Positions 1 to 7,323 of a DNA stretch of 21,146 nt are shown piece after piece. The position numbers and the translations under genes were made by a program. Position 1 is the first letter of the stretch. Each line of letters opens with the position of its first letter. The stretch comes from a virus: the IMG/VR virus record IMGVR_UViG_3300028393_000384, positions 1 to 21,146 of that record; one strand, 5' to 3'. The notes below the pieces were generated by a model that made no database searches, was not told the DNA's origin, and worked only from the letters and a program-made list of their open reading frames with translations.

Positions 1-2
1 AA

Positions 3-35
3 TTTTATGCGGAAATCCAACCGCGTATGGCCTAA
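3..35 (+). CDS. Possible 3' end of an upstream gene (partial)
   Basis: Reading from base 3 gives FYAEIQPRMA followed by TAA at 33-35, which would leave about 30 nt before the next start, a normal spacing for this operon. The fragment is too short to name. Another frame stays open to a TAA at 62-64, so the true frame of the upstream gene cannot be fixed from this window. Confidence 0.25.
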   Translation, partial: FYAEIQPRMA

Positions 36-40
36 AACGC

Positions 41-57
41 TATAATTTCTTAAGGAG
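41..57 (+). promoter_or_regulatory. AAGGAG ribosome site, with a TATAAT hexamer just upstream
   Basis: AAGGAG at 52-57 sits 8 nt before the ATG at 66 and supports that start. TATAAT at 41-46 looks like a sigma70 -10 box, but I see no TTGACA-like -35 box at the right distance, so the promoter reading is weak while the ribosome site is solid. Confidence 0.5.
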
Positions 58-65
58 AAAATAAA

Positions 66-1322
66 ATGGGACGTCCTTTAAATAAAAAATTCTTTGGTAA
101 CCGCAACGTAGGTGTTGGTGGTAATCAAACAGATGGTAATCTTTCAAACAGTCAAAACTATGCTGATGATCGTATCGGTGGCGAAGGTGTAGCCAGCTAT
201 GGTACATACGTATCGGGTTCAGGTTTCACAGCAACCCCAACAGCCAGCATCAGTGCTCCTAACATTCCAGGTGGCGTTACAGCAACTGGTACTTTTTTAT
301 ATTCAGCTAAATCAGCCGCAGTTGCAGTCGCAGGAACAACAGCATATCCTACTGGCACAGTAGTATCTGTTACTGGAGGAGCAACTTTTACTGTAGCTAC
401 ATTAGCAGGCTCAGGCACACTTTCAACAGTGACTATTGGTACAACAGCAAACTTAACATTTGATACAACTACACTACCAATTGCAGTTGGTACATCAATT
501 TTAGTTGGAGGCACTGACACAGTACCTTGCGGACTATTACTATCAACATACTATGTTTCTGCTAGCCCAGCACCAACCGCTACCGCATTCACACTAACAG
601 ACACGTTTGCTAATGCCGTTGCTGGTACTAACACTCTTGGCGCAACAACTGCTGGAGCTACAACTGGTTTGACATTTACAACACGTAGTGGTACAGCACC
701 TGCAGGTGTAGTAGCTACAGTAACACTATCAACTGCTGGCAGCTATTCAACATTTACAGCAACACCACTAGCTACAACTAACACAGCGAACGCAACAGGA
801 TTAACATTAGATTTAACTTACGGATTGTTAAGCGTAACAGTTTTAACCCGCGGTTCTGGTTATACTACTCCAGCAGATGCGGCATTAGTTTTTAGCCCAG
901 CGGCAACCCCAACTAATGCAAGTGCAACAGCAGTCTTAACAACAGACAGCGGCCTAGTTGGTTCAGCTACTAATCAAGAAAACGCAATCGTTATCTATGC
1001 TAACATTGCAGGTGCTGGTGCAGTAGTAGGCGATATTATTCGTCAAGTTTCAACTCGTCGTTATAAAGTTAGAACAGCCGCAGGTGTTGGTATTGTTGAA
1101 TTAGAAAGTGGTGATAATACTCCAAACGCTGGTAAAGCAATGATTATTGCCACTGATAGTGACAGTAACACATACTATGTAATCAAGTTAACAGCTCACA
1201 GAGCAACATTGGTAAGAAAAACATTTGTCTCATTAGGTCAATGGCAATTTGAATCTGGCCAAACTGCTCCGTGGACGTTTACTTCCACACAAAATGGTCG
1301 TGTGATTATTGAAAACGCTTAA
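66..1322 (+). CDS. Phage virion structural protein, MGRPLNKK type (418 aa)
   Basis: The N-terminus MGRPLNKKFFGNRNVG and the C-terminal part (NQENAIVIYA near residue 304, LTAHRATLV at 375-383, PWTF at 402) recall a protein found repeatedly in marine T4-like phages, probably a minor virion or fibre-associated component; the function is not known to me. Between these ends the chain is low-complexity Thr/Ala/Gly/Val beta sequence. It holds SGSGF and RGSGYTTPAD segments of the GSGY-xx-P module seen in the two giant proteins. Residues about 131-206 look like an inserted module (IAVG, STYYV, AFTL, TTGLTF in order) matching repeats in the 2929-aa protein. No signal peptide or membrane segment is seen. 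The start at 66 has AAGGAG 8 nt upstream. A CUUCGG hairpin follows the stop. Confidence 0.8.
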   Translation: MGRPLNKKFFGNRNVGVGGNQTDGNLSNSQNYADDRIGGEGVASYGTYVSGSGFTATPTASISAPNIPGGVTATGTFLYSAKSAAVAVAGTTAYPTGTVVSVTGGATFTVATLAGSGTLSTVTIGTTANLTFDTTTLPIAVGTSILVGGTDTVPCGLLLSTYYVSASPAPTATAFTLTDTFANAVAGTNTLGATTAGATTGLTFTTRSGTAPAGVVATVTLSTAGSYSTFTATPLATTNTANATGLTLDLTYGLLSVTVLTRGSGYTTPADAALVFSPAATPTNASATAVLTTDSGLVGSATNQENAIVIYANIAGAGAVVGDIIRQVSTRRYKVRTAAGVGIVELESGDNTPNAGKAMIIATDSDSNTYYVIKLTAHRATLVRKTFVSLGQWQFESGQTAPWTFTSTQNGRVIIENA

Positions 1323-1331
1323 TATGAAAAT

Positions 1332-1349
1332 CAGGGACTTCGGTCCCTG
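1332..1349 (+). promoter_or_regulatory. CUUCGG tetraloop hairpin between genes
   Basis: CAGGGAC (1332-1338), loop TTCG (1339-1342) and GTCCCTG (1343-1349) form a perfect 7-bp stem with the extra-stable C(UUCG)G loop. Such hairpins are known from intercistronic regions of phage T4. No T-run follows, so it is not a classical rho-independent terminator. The ribosome site AAGGA begins 2 nt after it, so it more likely protects the mRNA 3' end or modulates translation of the next gene. Confidence 0.85.
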
Positions 1350-1361
1350 TAAGGATAATAA

Positions 1362-2417
1362 ATGTCAAGAATATTAAAAGTCAGTCAAAGCAATTATAGA
1401 ATTCAAACAGCATCCAACGGAACAATTACGTTGGATACTGGCACTGACACAGGCACAGTTTATGTTACTGGCAATTTAGTAGTCCAAGGCGATTATACAG
1501 CAGTTAATACTTCTCAATTATATGTTGAGGATCGTCTTATAACTCTTAACAAAGGCGGCGGCAACACTAATCCTCTTGCAGTTTATCCAGACTGGGGTAT
1601 TCTTGCAGATGCACAAAACAATAAACGATCAGGAATTGAAGTTGAGCGTGGTGCTCACCCCGACGGAAATGCACAGCTGGTATTTGACGAGAAAGTGTCG
1701 TATTATGATGGTGCTACTTCTTCCGAAGTGCATGGTGCATTTGTTCTAAAAACTTCTGCTTCCAACGCAGTTACTGGTTTGAGTTTAGCAGGAATTGTTA
1801 ACGATCGTTCCGCTAATTTTATATTTGATTTAAAAAGTACAGGCGGCATGTTACGTATTGCCAACGGTGGCACCGCTGATGACTACTATGTACATGTATC
1901 TGACGATGACAATAACATTCCAAATTGGAAAGCAATTACAAATTATGTAACAGCTTCAGCAGGTGTTGCCACCGTTGATAGAATGTATTTCCCTCCAACA
2001 GCCGCACCCGGCAACGAAGACAGTAAGATTCAAGCCTTTGGCAGTAACATACAATTTTTTGTTGGTCATCCTGGCATACTTAATAATCAACATATAGTAG
2101 CAACTCTTAGTCAAAACGGACTTAGCGTTAATCACGTGAATATTCTTGATGATTCTATTAACAATACATCCAGCAATAATTTAGTATTGCTTGCAAATAA
2201 TAATAATGTTGAAATTAATTCGTTTTTAAATTTATCAAATCAATCAACATTCCCAGTATTATCTGGCACAAAGACACAGCTATTTTCAAATTCAGCAAAT
2301 ATAGGTGCTGGTAAAACTGGATTGTATTTTAAAAATACAAGCACATCTGGAATGACAAATGATGTGGACGAATTAGTAAGTAAGAATCGTGCAGTTTTAT
2401 TAAGTATACTATTATAA
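1362..2417 (+). CDS. Phage fibre-like structural protein, MSRILKVSQS type (351 aa)
   Basis: The N-terminal half (MSRILKVSQSNYRIQTASNG, then GTVYVTGNLVVQGD, then LYVEDRLITLNKGG at about 53-66, then SGIEVERG at 90-97) matches a structural protein type common in marine T4-like phages. The short repeating beta pattern, with TGNL and VEDR turns, suggests a trimeric beta-prism or fibre shaft. The C-terminal part (NNTSSNNLVLLANNNNVEINS) is Asn-rich. The chain ends in a hydrophobic VLLSILL. I infer a tail-fibre or baseplate-fibre subunit; no enzymatic motif is seen. AAGGA at 1351-1355 supports the start, just after the CUUCGG hairpin, and AAGGA of the next gene overlaps the stop codon. Confidence 0.8.
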   Translation: MSRILKVSQSNYRIQTASNGTITLDTGTDTGTVYVTGNLVVQGDYTAVNTSQLYVEDRLITLNKGGGNTNPLAVYPDWGILADAQNNKRSGIEVERGAHPDGNAQLVFDEKVSYYDGATSSEVHGAFVLKTSASNAVTGLSLAGIVNDRSANFIFDLKSTGGMLRIANGGTADDYYVHVSDDDNNIPNWKAITNYVTASAGVATVDRMYFPPTAAPGNEDSKIQAFGSNIQFFVGHPGILNNQHIVATLSQNGLSVNHVNILDDSINNTSSNNLVLLANNNNVEINSFLNLSNQSTFPVLSGTKTQLFSNSANIGAGKTGLYFKNTSTSGMTNDVDELVSKNRAVLLSILL

Positions 2418-2426
2418 GGAACAATC

Positions 2427-2762
2427 ATGGCAATAAAATCAGTGGCAATTACTACTTCAACAGCAACTCCAGTTTATACTAGTACTGGAAGTAATGCAAT
2501 TACATGTATAGTTTTTTGTAATTTATATACATTTGATCCTGCAAATCCAACAGCACATGTGAGTCCTGTTTATCTATATGCAGTGCATGGCGGCGGAGCA
2601 CCTAGCGATGCTAATTTAATTGTAAATGGACTTCCAGTTACAGCAGGCGAAACTCTTAGTTTAGATCAAGAAAAACTAGTGTTAGAAAATGGTGATGCAT
2701 TGTATGCAAAAGCAGATGTTGGCAGTACACTAGTAATGACTATAAGCACATTGGCAGTATAA
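2427..2762 (+). CDS. Small phage structural protein, first of three similar ones (111 aa)
   Basis: This small protein has no named family that I recognise. It appears all-beta: a Ser/Thr-rich start (VAITTSTATPVYTSTGS), then alternating strands, and a late LVLENGDALYAKAD stretch. The order 'value at infinity or missing, strands, L-x-x-G-x-x-L/I, alternating strands' recurs in the products at 6595-6924 (KLVQQGEKIILGNSCSISV) and 20147-20479 (GLVLSAGQLLAVSS), so the three look like distant paralogues of a ~110-residue beta-sandwich. Each lies directly beside fibre genes, hinting at a fibre-associated cap or adaptor. AAGGA at 2416-2420 overlaps the previous stop and supports the start. The stop overlaps the next start by one base. 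Confidence 0.75.
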   Translation: MAIKSVAITTSTATPVYTSTGSNAITCIVFCNLYTFDPANPTAHVSPVYLYAVHGGGAPSDANLIVNGLPVTAGETLSLDQEKLVLENGDALYAKADVGSTLVMTISTLAV

Positions 2763-3799
2763 TGAGATACCTAAGACGACAAACACTTAATCGTAGAGCG
2801 GCGTATGACAACACGCTGTATGTTGATACCAACGGTTCTGTAATAATGGACTCCCGTACAGCATTAAAACTTCCCCACGGCCTTGGCAATGCCGCTGTGC
2901 CAGCAGGTGGTTTTGGAAATGCTGATAACGAGCGTCCAGTCGTTCCGCAAAACGGAATGATGCGTTACAATGAGACAACTTTGGATATTGAAGTGTACCA
3001 AGGCAGTACGTGGCGTGCATTACGCTACAGAGAATCTGGATCTATTACACAACAAACGCTGGGTGTTGGCGATGGCGACACTGTGTATTTTGGGCCTTTG
3101 AATCCAGCACCTCCTGCTATAACACAACGCGGTTATACTTGGACGGGTTCTAATTTATTAGTGATTGTTGAAAATGTAATTCAACTGCACACTACCAATT
3201 ACACCGTTGTGCAAAATCCAACATTCAGTGCAGAAACATACTATGGCACTCTTAGCAGGACTGAACTTGTGACTGCAACTAGATTATATTTCAATACCAG
3301 TTTGCAAACAACTGGTGCAAGCGGGTCCAGCACAACTGCAACTTTAACATTTGCCGCACAACCAGCGGCACCATTCTCAATTGGCGAAACTATTCTAGTA
3401 ACTGGAATGACACCTTATGGATACAATGGTTCCGCAGTTGTAACTGCTTGTAATGAAACTTCTGTAAGCTATTTGAATACTACTACCGGGTCTCAAACAG
3501 TGGCAGGAACAATTACCAGTACGCATGCAATTTATCCAGCATTAGACATTACTGGTGCCACGGTGACTGGAACTGGTATTCCAGCACTCACAACTGTGTC
3601 AGCATACACTACTGATTTAAAAACTGGTGCATTAACCAGCATTGATATCAGTAACCCAATTGTGGGATCGCCAATAATTGCAGGAACAGCCATTACCATT
3701 GCTGAATCCAGTCAAGTTGGTTCAGGCTACTACTTACTTTTTAGTGGGCCAGTACCACCAGGAAAACCAGTCACAGTATTGCATGGTTTTGATCAATAA
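2762..3799 (+). CDS. Phage tail fibre protein with RYN-W and YNG modules (345 aa)
   Basis: The N-terminal part reads NTLYVDTNGS, then ERPVVPQNGMMRYNETT and EVYQGSTW (residues 57-84). This 'RP-x-x-P-x-NG-x-x-RYN...E-x-Y-x-G-x-x-W' motif recurs in the proteins at 3811 and 5531. Next come VYFGPLNP and LVIVENVIQLHTTNYTVVQNPT (133-154), and the chain ends YYLLFSGPVPPGKPVTVLHGFDQ. Between them, residues about 155-318 look inserted. They include a module (FSIGETILVTG, then YNGSAVV, then TSVSYLNTTTG) of the same type as two stretches in the 2929-aa protein. I infer a distal fibre subunit. The ATG overlaps the previous TAA (TAATG) and no clear ribosome site precedes it, so translation is probably coupled. 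Confidence 0.8.
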   Translation: MRYLRRQTLNRRAAYDNTLYVDTNGSVIMDSRTALKLPHGLGNAAVPAGGFGNADNERPVVPQNGMMRYNETTLDIEVYQGSTWRALRYRESGSITQQTLGVGDGDTVYFGPLNPAPPAITQRGYTWTGSNLLVIVENVIQLHTTNYTVVQNPTFSAETYYGTLSRTELVTATRLYFNTSLQTTGASGSSTTATLTFAAQPAAPFSIGETILVTGMTPYGYNGSAVVTACNETSVSYLNTTTGSQTVAGTITSTHAIYPALDITGATVTGTGIPALTTVSAYTTDLKTGALTSIDISNPIVGSPIIAGTAITIAESSQVGSGYYLLFSGPVPPGKPVTVLHGFDQ

Positions 3800-3810
3800 G
3801 GACATAACTC

Positions 3811-5409
3811 ATGGCCTTAAAGATTAATCAAGTTGCTCCAGGAAAAGAGTTTGGGCGGATAAGCGGCCCTTTATTAACTGATAATTTATTACGCAGTAAC
3901 CAGAATCTTGCGTTTGATACAGACTCACTGTATCTTGATGTCAATAACAACTTTGTAGGATTTAACACTGCCGCTCCAACAAGAACTCTTACTGTAAATG
4001 GTAAATCTCACACTACTGATTTAATTGTAACCACACAGGCTGATTTAGCACATTTAACTTTTAAAACTAATAAGATACAAAATAGTTACAATGAAAATAT
4101 TGTATTCCAGCCTAATCAGGCAGCGACTCCAACTGTTATAACTAACGGTCTTGGAACTACCAATTACCTAACTCTTATTCGCAATGAATTATACGCAGAG
4201 ATAAACAATAACATTGTATTAGATCCAGTTGGAACTGGTTCAACTAACATAAACTCAAGTGCATATATAGACGGGTACTTACATGCAACCGGAAGTATTA
4301 CATTTGATGGTAATATTACATTTGGTAATACAGCAAGTGATACTATTGGATTTGGTGCTGAAATAGCCACAAGCATACTGCCAAGTCTTGATCAAACATA
4401 TAACTTAGGCGGAACTTTACATTTACATGTACCAAACGATCCAGGATTTCTTACAACTACCGGCTTAAATTATTTTTATGCAACTAAATCTAGTTGGGAA
4501 GTAAGTAGCGGCCAAGTTGGATCTGTAATAAACGATGTAAAATTTAGTCTTGGAACAACGGTATCCGATGTACAAGGCCCATTTTACGATCTAGGTTATG
4601 ATTTTTATATTATATTCACTAGTACAAATCAGTTAGTTGATATCAATCAAAATGATAAAGTTAACATTGATTTAAAAAACTGGCTAAGTGTTTATTCAAC
4701 CAATCTCAACACAACCTCTATCACCAGTACCAATGCAAACATAACCACACTGACATCGGGTAATGTGAGATTTAATAATCTTACTATTTCTAACATTATT
4801 AATGATACTGATTTAAATTTAGTTACTTCTGGAGTAGGAACTTTAAGATTTAATGACTTTCTTAATATAAATCAAAGCGGCCTCATCTCTCATACTGATA
4901 ACACAGTACTATCATTTTATAACAATGTGCCTGACGGCATTGGACGCGTAACTGGATATGTAAAGTTTAGCGGATCCAACGGTGTGGTAATTCCGTCAGG
5001 AACCACATTACAACGTCCTACTAATCCTGAAATTGGAACGTTTAGATACAACAACACATTAAACTATGTTGAAGTTTATGCCAATGTATCAAATACCAGT
5101 ACAATTACACTAGTGGTTACAACAACTGATGCTAGTATAGGTGATAATATTATATACACAAATGCAACTTCTGGATTTGGTATTGGAGATTTTATAATTT
5201 CTCCCGGGGCATTTCCAGAAGGTACAATAGTTTTGGGAATTGTTACAAATGTCAGTATAACATTCAGTACTACATTAACTGCTAATTTGCCATCGGGCAG
5301 TACAGTAACTGTTCAACGCAAATGGATTCCTAGTATCGGAACAAGTCCAGTATTGTCTAACCAAGAAGTTACCGACACAATGGATCTTTGGAGCCTTATA
5401 CTGGGCTAA
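3811..5409 (+). CDS. Phage tail fibre protein, GRISGPLL type, with two internal insertions (532 aa)
   Basis: GRISGPLLTDNLLR (15-28), LAFDTDSLYLDVNNNFVGFNT (33-53) and LHATGSITFDGNI (157-169) align closely with the 352-aa protein at 5531, so the two are paralogues. The VGFNTAAPTRTLTVNG stretch resembles the 'VGIGT-x-x-P...L-x-V-x-G' repeat common in phage fibre shafts. Two conserved motifs are split here but intact in the paralogue. YNLGGT (197-202) is separated by 88 residues from NWLSVYSTNL (290 on), and FRYNNTLNYVEVYAN (411-425) is separated by about 80 residues from W505. The second insert contains GIGDFIISPGAFPEGTIV, a beta module. The start has AAGGA 8 nt upstream. I infer a trimeric fibre; receptor specificity is unknown. 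Confidence 0.8.
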   Translation: MALKINQVAPGKEFGRISGPLLTDNLLRSNQNLAFDTDSLYLDVNNNFVGFNTAAPTRTLTVNGKSHTTDLIVTTQADLAHLTFKTNKIQNSYNENIVFQPNQAATPTVITNGLGTTNYLTLIRNELYAEINNNIVLDPVGTGSTNINSSAYIDGYLHATGSITFDGNITFGNTASDTIGFGAEIATSILPSLDQTYNLGGTLHLHVPNDPGFLTTTGLNYFYATKSSWEVSSGQVGSVINDVKFSLGTTVSDVQGPFYDLGYDFYIIFTSTNQLVDINQNDKVNIDLKNWLSVYSTNLNTTSITSTNANITTLTSGNVRFNNLTISNIINDTDLNLVTSGVGTLRFNDFLNINQSGLISHTDNTVLSFYNNVPDGIGRVTGYVKFSGSNGVVIPSGTTLQRPTNPEIGTFRYNNTLNYVEVYANVSNTSTITLVVTTTDASIGDNIIYTNATSGFGIGDFIISPGAFPEGTIVLGIVTNVSITFSTTLTANLPSGSTVTVQRKWIPSIGTSPVLSNQEVTDTMDLWSLILG

Positions 5410-5420
5410 AAATCAAAATA

Positions 5421-5429
5421 TAATAAATA
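5421..5429 (+). promoter_or_regulatory. T4-late-type promoter candidate
   Basis: TAATAAATAC at 5421-5430 is one base off the T4 late -10 element TATAAATA and is followed by TATTA. It lies in the only intergenic gap over 100 nt, about 100 nt before the next start. T4-like phages drive structural genes from such elements without a -35 box. The short motif in AT-rich DNA leaves room for chance. Confidence 0.45.
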
Positions 5430-5437
5430 CTATTACT

Positions 5438-5460
5438 GTAAAAGTTGACCAAACTTTTAC
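5438..5460 (+). promoter_or_regulatory. Perfect 9-bp inverted repeat in the 5531 leader
   Basis: GTAAAAGTT (5438-5446), loop GACCA, and AACTTTTAC (5452-5460) form a perfect hairpin. It is AT-rich and not followed by T's, so a rho-independent terminator is unlikely. The 121-nt gap 5410-5530 that holds it also contains the palindrome GGTTAACC (5495-5502) and a CCCG/CGGG pair (5480-5483 with 5511-5514), ending in AGGAG (5521-5525) ahead of the ATG. It reads as a structured leader of the downstream fibre gene. Confidence 0.55.
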
Positions 5461-5530
5461 GATATTCAACTGTGGTAAACCCGCAATGCAAGGTGGTTAA
5501 CCGTGAAACTCGGGGTACAAAGGAGCGTAA

Positions 5531-6589
5531 ATGGCTGTTGGTCGAATCTCAGGTCCGCTCTTAAAGGATAATTTACTTCGTAACGGAGTAAACCTGGCCT
5601 TTGAGACGAACTTACTTTATTTAGATGTTAACAGCCGCCAGGTGGGTATCAAAACCGCATCTCCTCAGTACCCATTAGATGTCAACGGAACTACACGTAG
5701 TACTAATCTTGAAGTAACTACACAATCTAAACTAGCTACATTTACTGTTACTAATAATTTAATTAGTAGTTCAGAAGGCTCGATATATATTGAACCAACT
5801 GGACTTAATGCAGTGGTTTATCAATCTCGAATGTTAATTGGTACACAGTTATCAATTGATGGAAATACAATTGCCACGCTTGGCACTAACACTAATTTAG
5901 AAATATCAACATCAGGATCTGGACAAGTAAACATTAATTCCAATGTTAATGTTTATGGAAATCTTCATGCTACTGGAACTATAACTGCTGACGGCAATAT
6001 TGTAATTGGCGATCAAAGTACTGATACTGTAACATTCACAGGTGAAGTTAGTAGTGATATTATACCTAGTCAACACAATCAATTTAATCTTGGATCGCCA
6101 GGTCTTAAATGGGCAACTGTATATTCAAACACTGCCACAATTGGTACTATAACAGCAACTGATTTAACAGTAACTGACTTTAAAACTGCTGGGTTGGATG
6201 TTAGCGGCAGCAGTATAACCACACGGAATATTAATGACAATATTAATTTAGTTACTACTGGATCAGGCGGTGTGGTTGTTGGAAATTTAAAATTAGCTAA
6301 TAATACCATAACCAATACTTCGGCAGGCGGTGTAACACAATTTGTTGAAACAGGTACCGGCTATGTGAAATTTGCAGGAACTAACGGCGTAGTAATTCCT
6401 GTTGGAACCGTGTCTGGAAGACCAACTGCATTTTATGCTGAACAAGGAATGATACGTTATAATAACGAATTAAATTTAGTTGAAATGTGGACTGGCTCGT
6501 CTTGGTTTAGCGTTGCAGGAAGCTCTGCAGGCGTGACTGCTGATGTGGCCAACGACATTGGTATTGCACAGACAATAATTTTTGGATAA
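5531..6589 (+). CDS. Phage tail fibre protein, GRISGPLL type, compact paralogue (352 aa)
   Basis: Residues 4-54 (GRISGPLLKDNLLR, LAFETNLLYLDVNSRQVGI, PLDVNG) match the upstream 532-aa protein. The motifs split there are intact here: QFNLGSPGLKWATVYSNTATI (184-204) and RPTAFYAEQGMIRYNNELNLVEMWTGSSW (297-325). The first is a common phage-fibre motif of the form 'YNLGS-x-x-x-W-x-x-VY'. The middle (TSGSGQVNINSNVNVYGNLHATGTI) is short-strand repeat sequence typical of a trimeric beta-prism shaft. The C-terminus ends SVAGSSAGVTADVANDIG...IIFG. It probably represents the minimal form of this fibre type. The start is supported by AGGAG at 5521-5525. A structured 121-nt leader and a late-promoter-like site precede it. 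Confidence 0.82.
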   Translation: MAVGRISGPLLKDNLLRNGVNLAFETNLLYLDVNSRQVGIKTASPQYPLDVNGTTRSTNLEVTTQSKLATFTVTNNLISSSEGSIYIEPTGLNAVVYQSRMLIGTQLSIDGNTIATLGTNTNLEISTSGSGQVNINSNVNVYGNLHATGTITADGNIVIGDQSTDTVTFTGEVSSDIIPSQHNQFNLGSPGLKWATVYSNTATIGTITATDLTVTDFKTAGLDVSGSSITTRNINDNINLVTTGSGGVVVGNLKLANNTITNTSAGGVTQFVETGTGYVKFAGTNGVVIPVGTVSGRPTAFYAEQGMIRYNNELNLVEMWTGSSWFSVAGSSAGVTADVANDIGIAQTIIFG

Positions 6590-6594
6590 GAATC

Positions 6595-6924
6595 ATGACC
6601 ACCTATTTTAGAACAAAAGTAAACAAGGATATAGGAACAAGCCCAGTAGTGTTGTTAAGCACCTCTGCTTCAAATATTTTTACACTTATTGGATTGAGTT
6701 TAGCAAACACAGCAGACGAAGATGTAATTGTGGATGTTACAATCACTGATGCAACAACTACTACAGGATTCTATATAAAACAATTAATAATTCCGCCCTA
6801 CACCAGTGCCAAACTGGTACAACAAGGCGAAAAAATAATATTAGGCAATAGTTGTAGTATTAGTGTAGTAAGCGACACCGCAGCCAGCATAGATTCAATT
6901 GCTAGCTACGCAGAAATAGCATAA
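6595..6924 (+). CDS. Small phage structural protein, second of three similar ones (109 aa)
   Basis: I do not recognise a named family. The start TKVNKDIGTSPVVLLSTSAS is followed by alternating hydrophobic strands (FTLIGLSLANT, DVIVDVTITDATT), a YIKQLIIPPYTSAKLVQQGEKI turn, and a C-terminal strand pair. The pattern '...ANT...DVIVDVTI...IPP-x-S...L-x-x-GEKI' is close in plan to the 110-aa product at 20147 (VVNRTASPVTARVAI...IPANSVLERTGLVLSAGQ). A beta-sandwich of a fibre-associated or head-decorating type is my inference. It starts 5 nt after the fibre stop, with only a weak GGATAAG ribosome site overlapping that stop, and is followed 9 nt later by the next gene. Confidence 0.75.
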   Translation: MTTYFRTKVNKDIGTSPVVLLSTSASNIFTLIGLSLANTADEDVIVDVTITDATTTTGFYIKQLIIPPYTSAKLVQQGEKIILGNSCSISVVSDTAASIDSIASYAEIA

Positions 6925-6933
6925 GGAGCAATC

Positions 6934-7302
6934 ATGTCTTCAAGCAATTACTTTTTTGGAAGAACAAAAGAAGAACAAATTGGAACAAGTCCGCAATATT
7001 TTTACGGGCTACGCAGGAACGATGACGGTGAACTATTTTTATCCAGAGTCAATCAATTAAGCCGAACTGATTCATTACAAGTTAACAACGACGGCGATGT
7101 TGCAAATAACTACGAAAATTTTGAAATAGGCACTGATTTTTATGAAAACAGAGATGTGTATCATAATATTGTTTTTAGCAATTTGATCTATGAACAATAT
7201 CGCTGGGACGATCGTAGCATGTATTATTATGTCAACGCATCTGGTGATTTGACCGCCCGAATAAATACAAAGTATAGTTATCCAACAGGGATTTCAACTT
7301 AA
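6934..7302 (+). CDS. Small conserved phage structural protein, YFFGRTK type (122 aa)
   Basis: The sequence NYFFGRTKEEQIGTSPQYFYGLRRNDDGELFLSRV, then NYENFEIGTDFYENRD, then YEQYRWDDRSMYYYVNASG and ARINTKYSYPTGIS, resembles a short protein that, from memory, sits beside fibre genes in many T4-like marine phages. It is rich in Tyr, Phe, Asn and Asp and low in Cys. The chain is acidic and aromatic, unlike its Thr/Gly-rich neighbours, and fits a compact globular virion protein, perhaps an adaptor between fibre and baseplate. This role is inferred. AAGGAG at 6923-6928 is well placed for the ATG. Confidence 0.8.
   Translation: MSSSNYFFGRTKEEQIGTSPQYFYGLRRNDDGELFLSRVNQLSRTDSLQVNNDGDVANNYENFEIGTDFYENRDVYHNIVFSNLIYEQYRWDDRSMYYYVNASGDLTARINTKYSYPTGIST
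7258..7267 (+). promoter_or_regulatory. Weak late-promoter-like AATAAATAC
   Basis: AATAAATAC lies near 7259-7267, inside the end of the 122-aa gene, about 57 nt before the first giant gene. It shares the AATAAATAC core with the site at 5421. It could give a late start for 7324, but is equally explained as coding sequence. Confidence 0.2.
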
Positions 7303-7323
7303 AAATAATATAAAGAGCAGACT

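Noticed and set aside
1332-1350. Rho-independent terminator
   Set aside because: The stem is strong but no T-run follows, and the next gene's ribosome site starts immediately.
5470-5520. A tRNA or tRNA fragment in the 121-nt gap
   Set aside because: No acceptor stem pairing, no T-loop consensus and no anticodon arm can be drawn.
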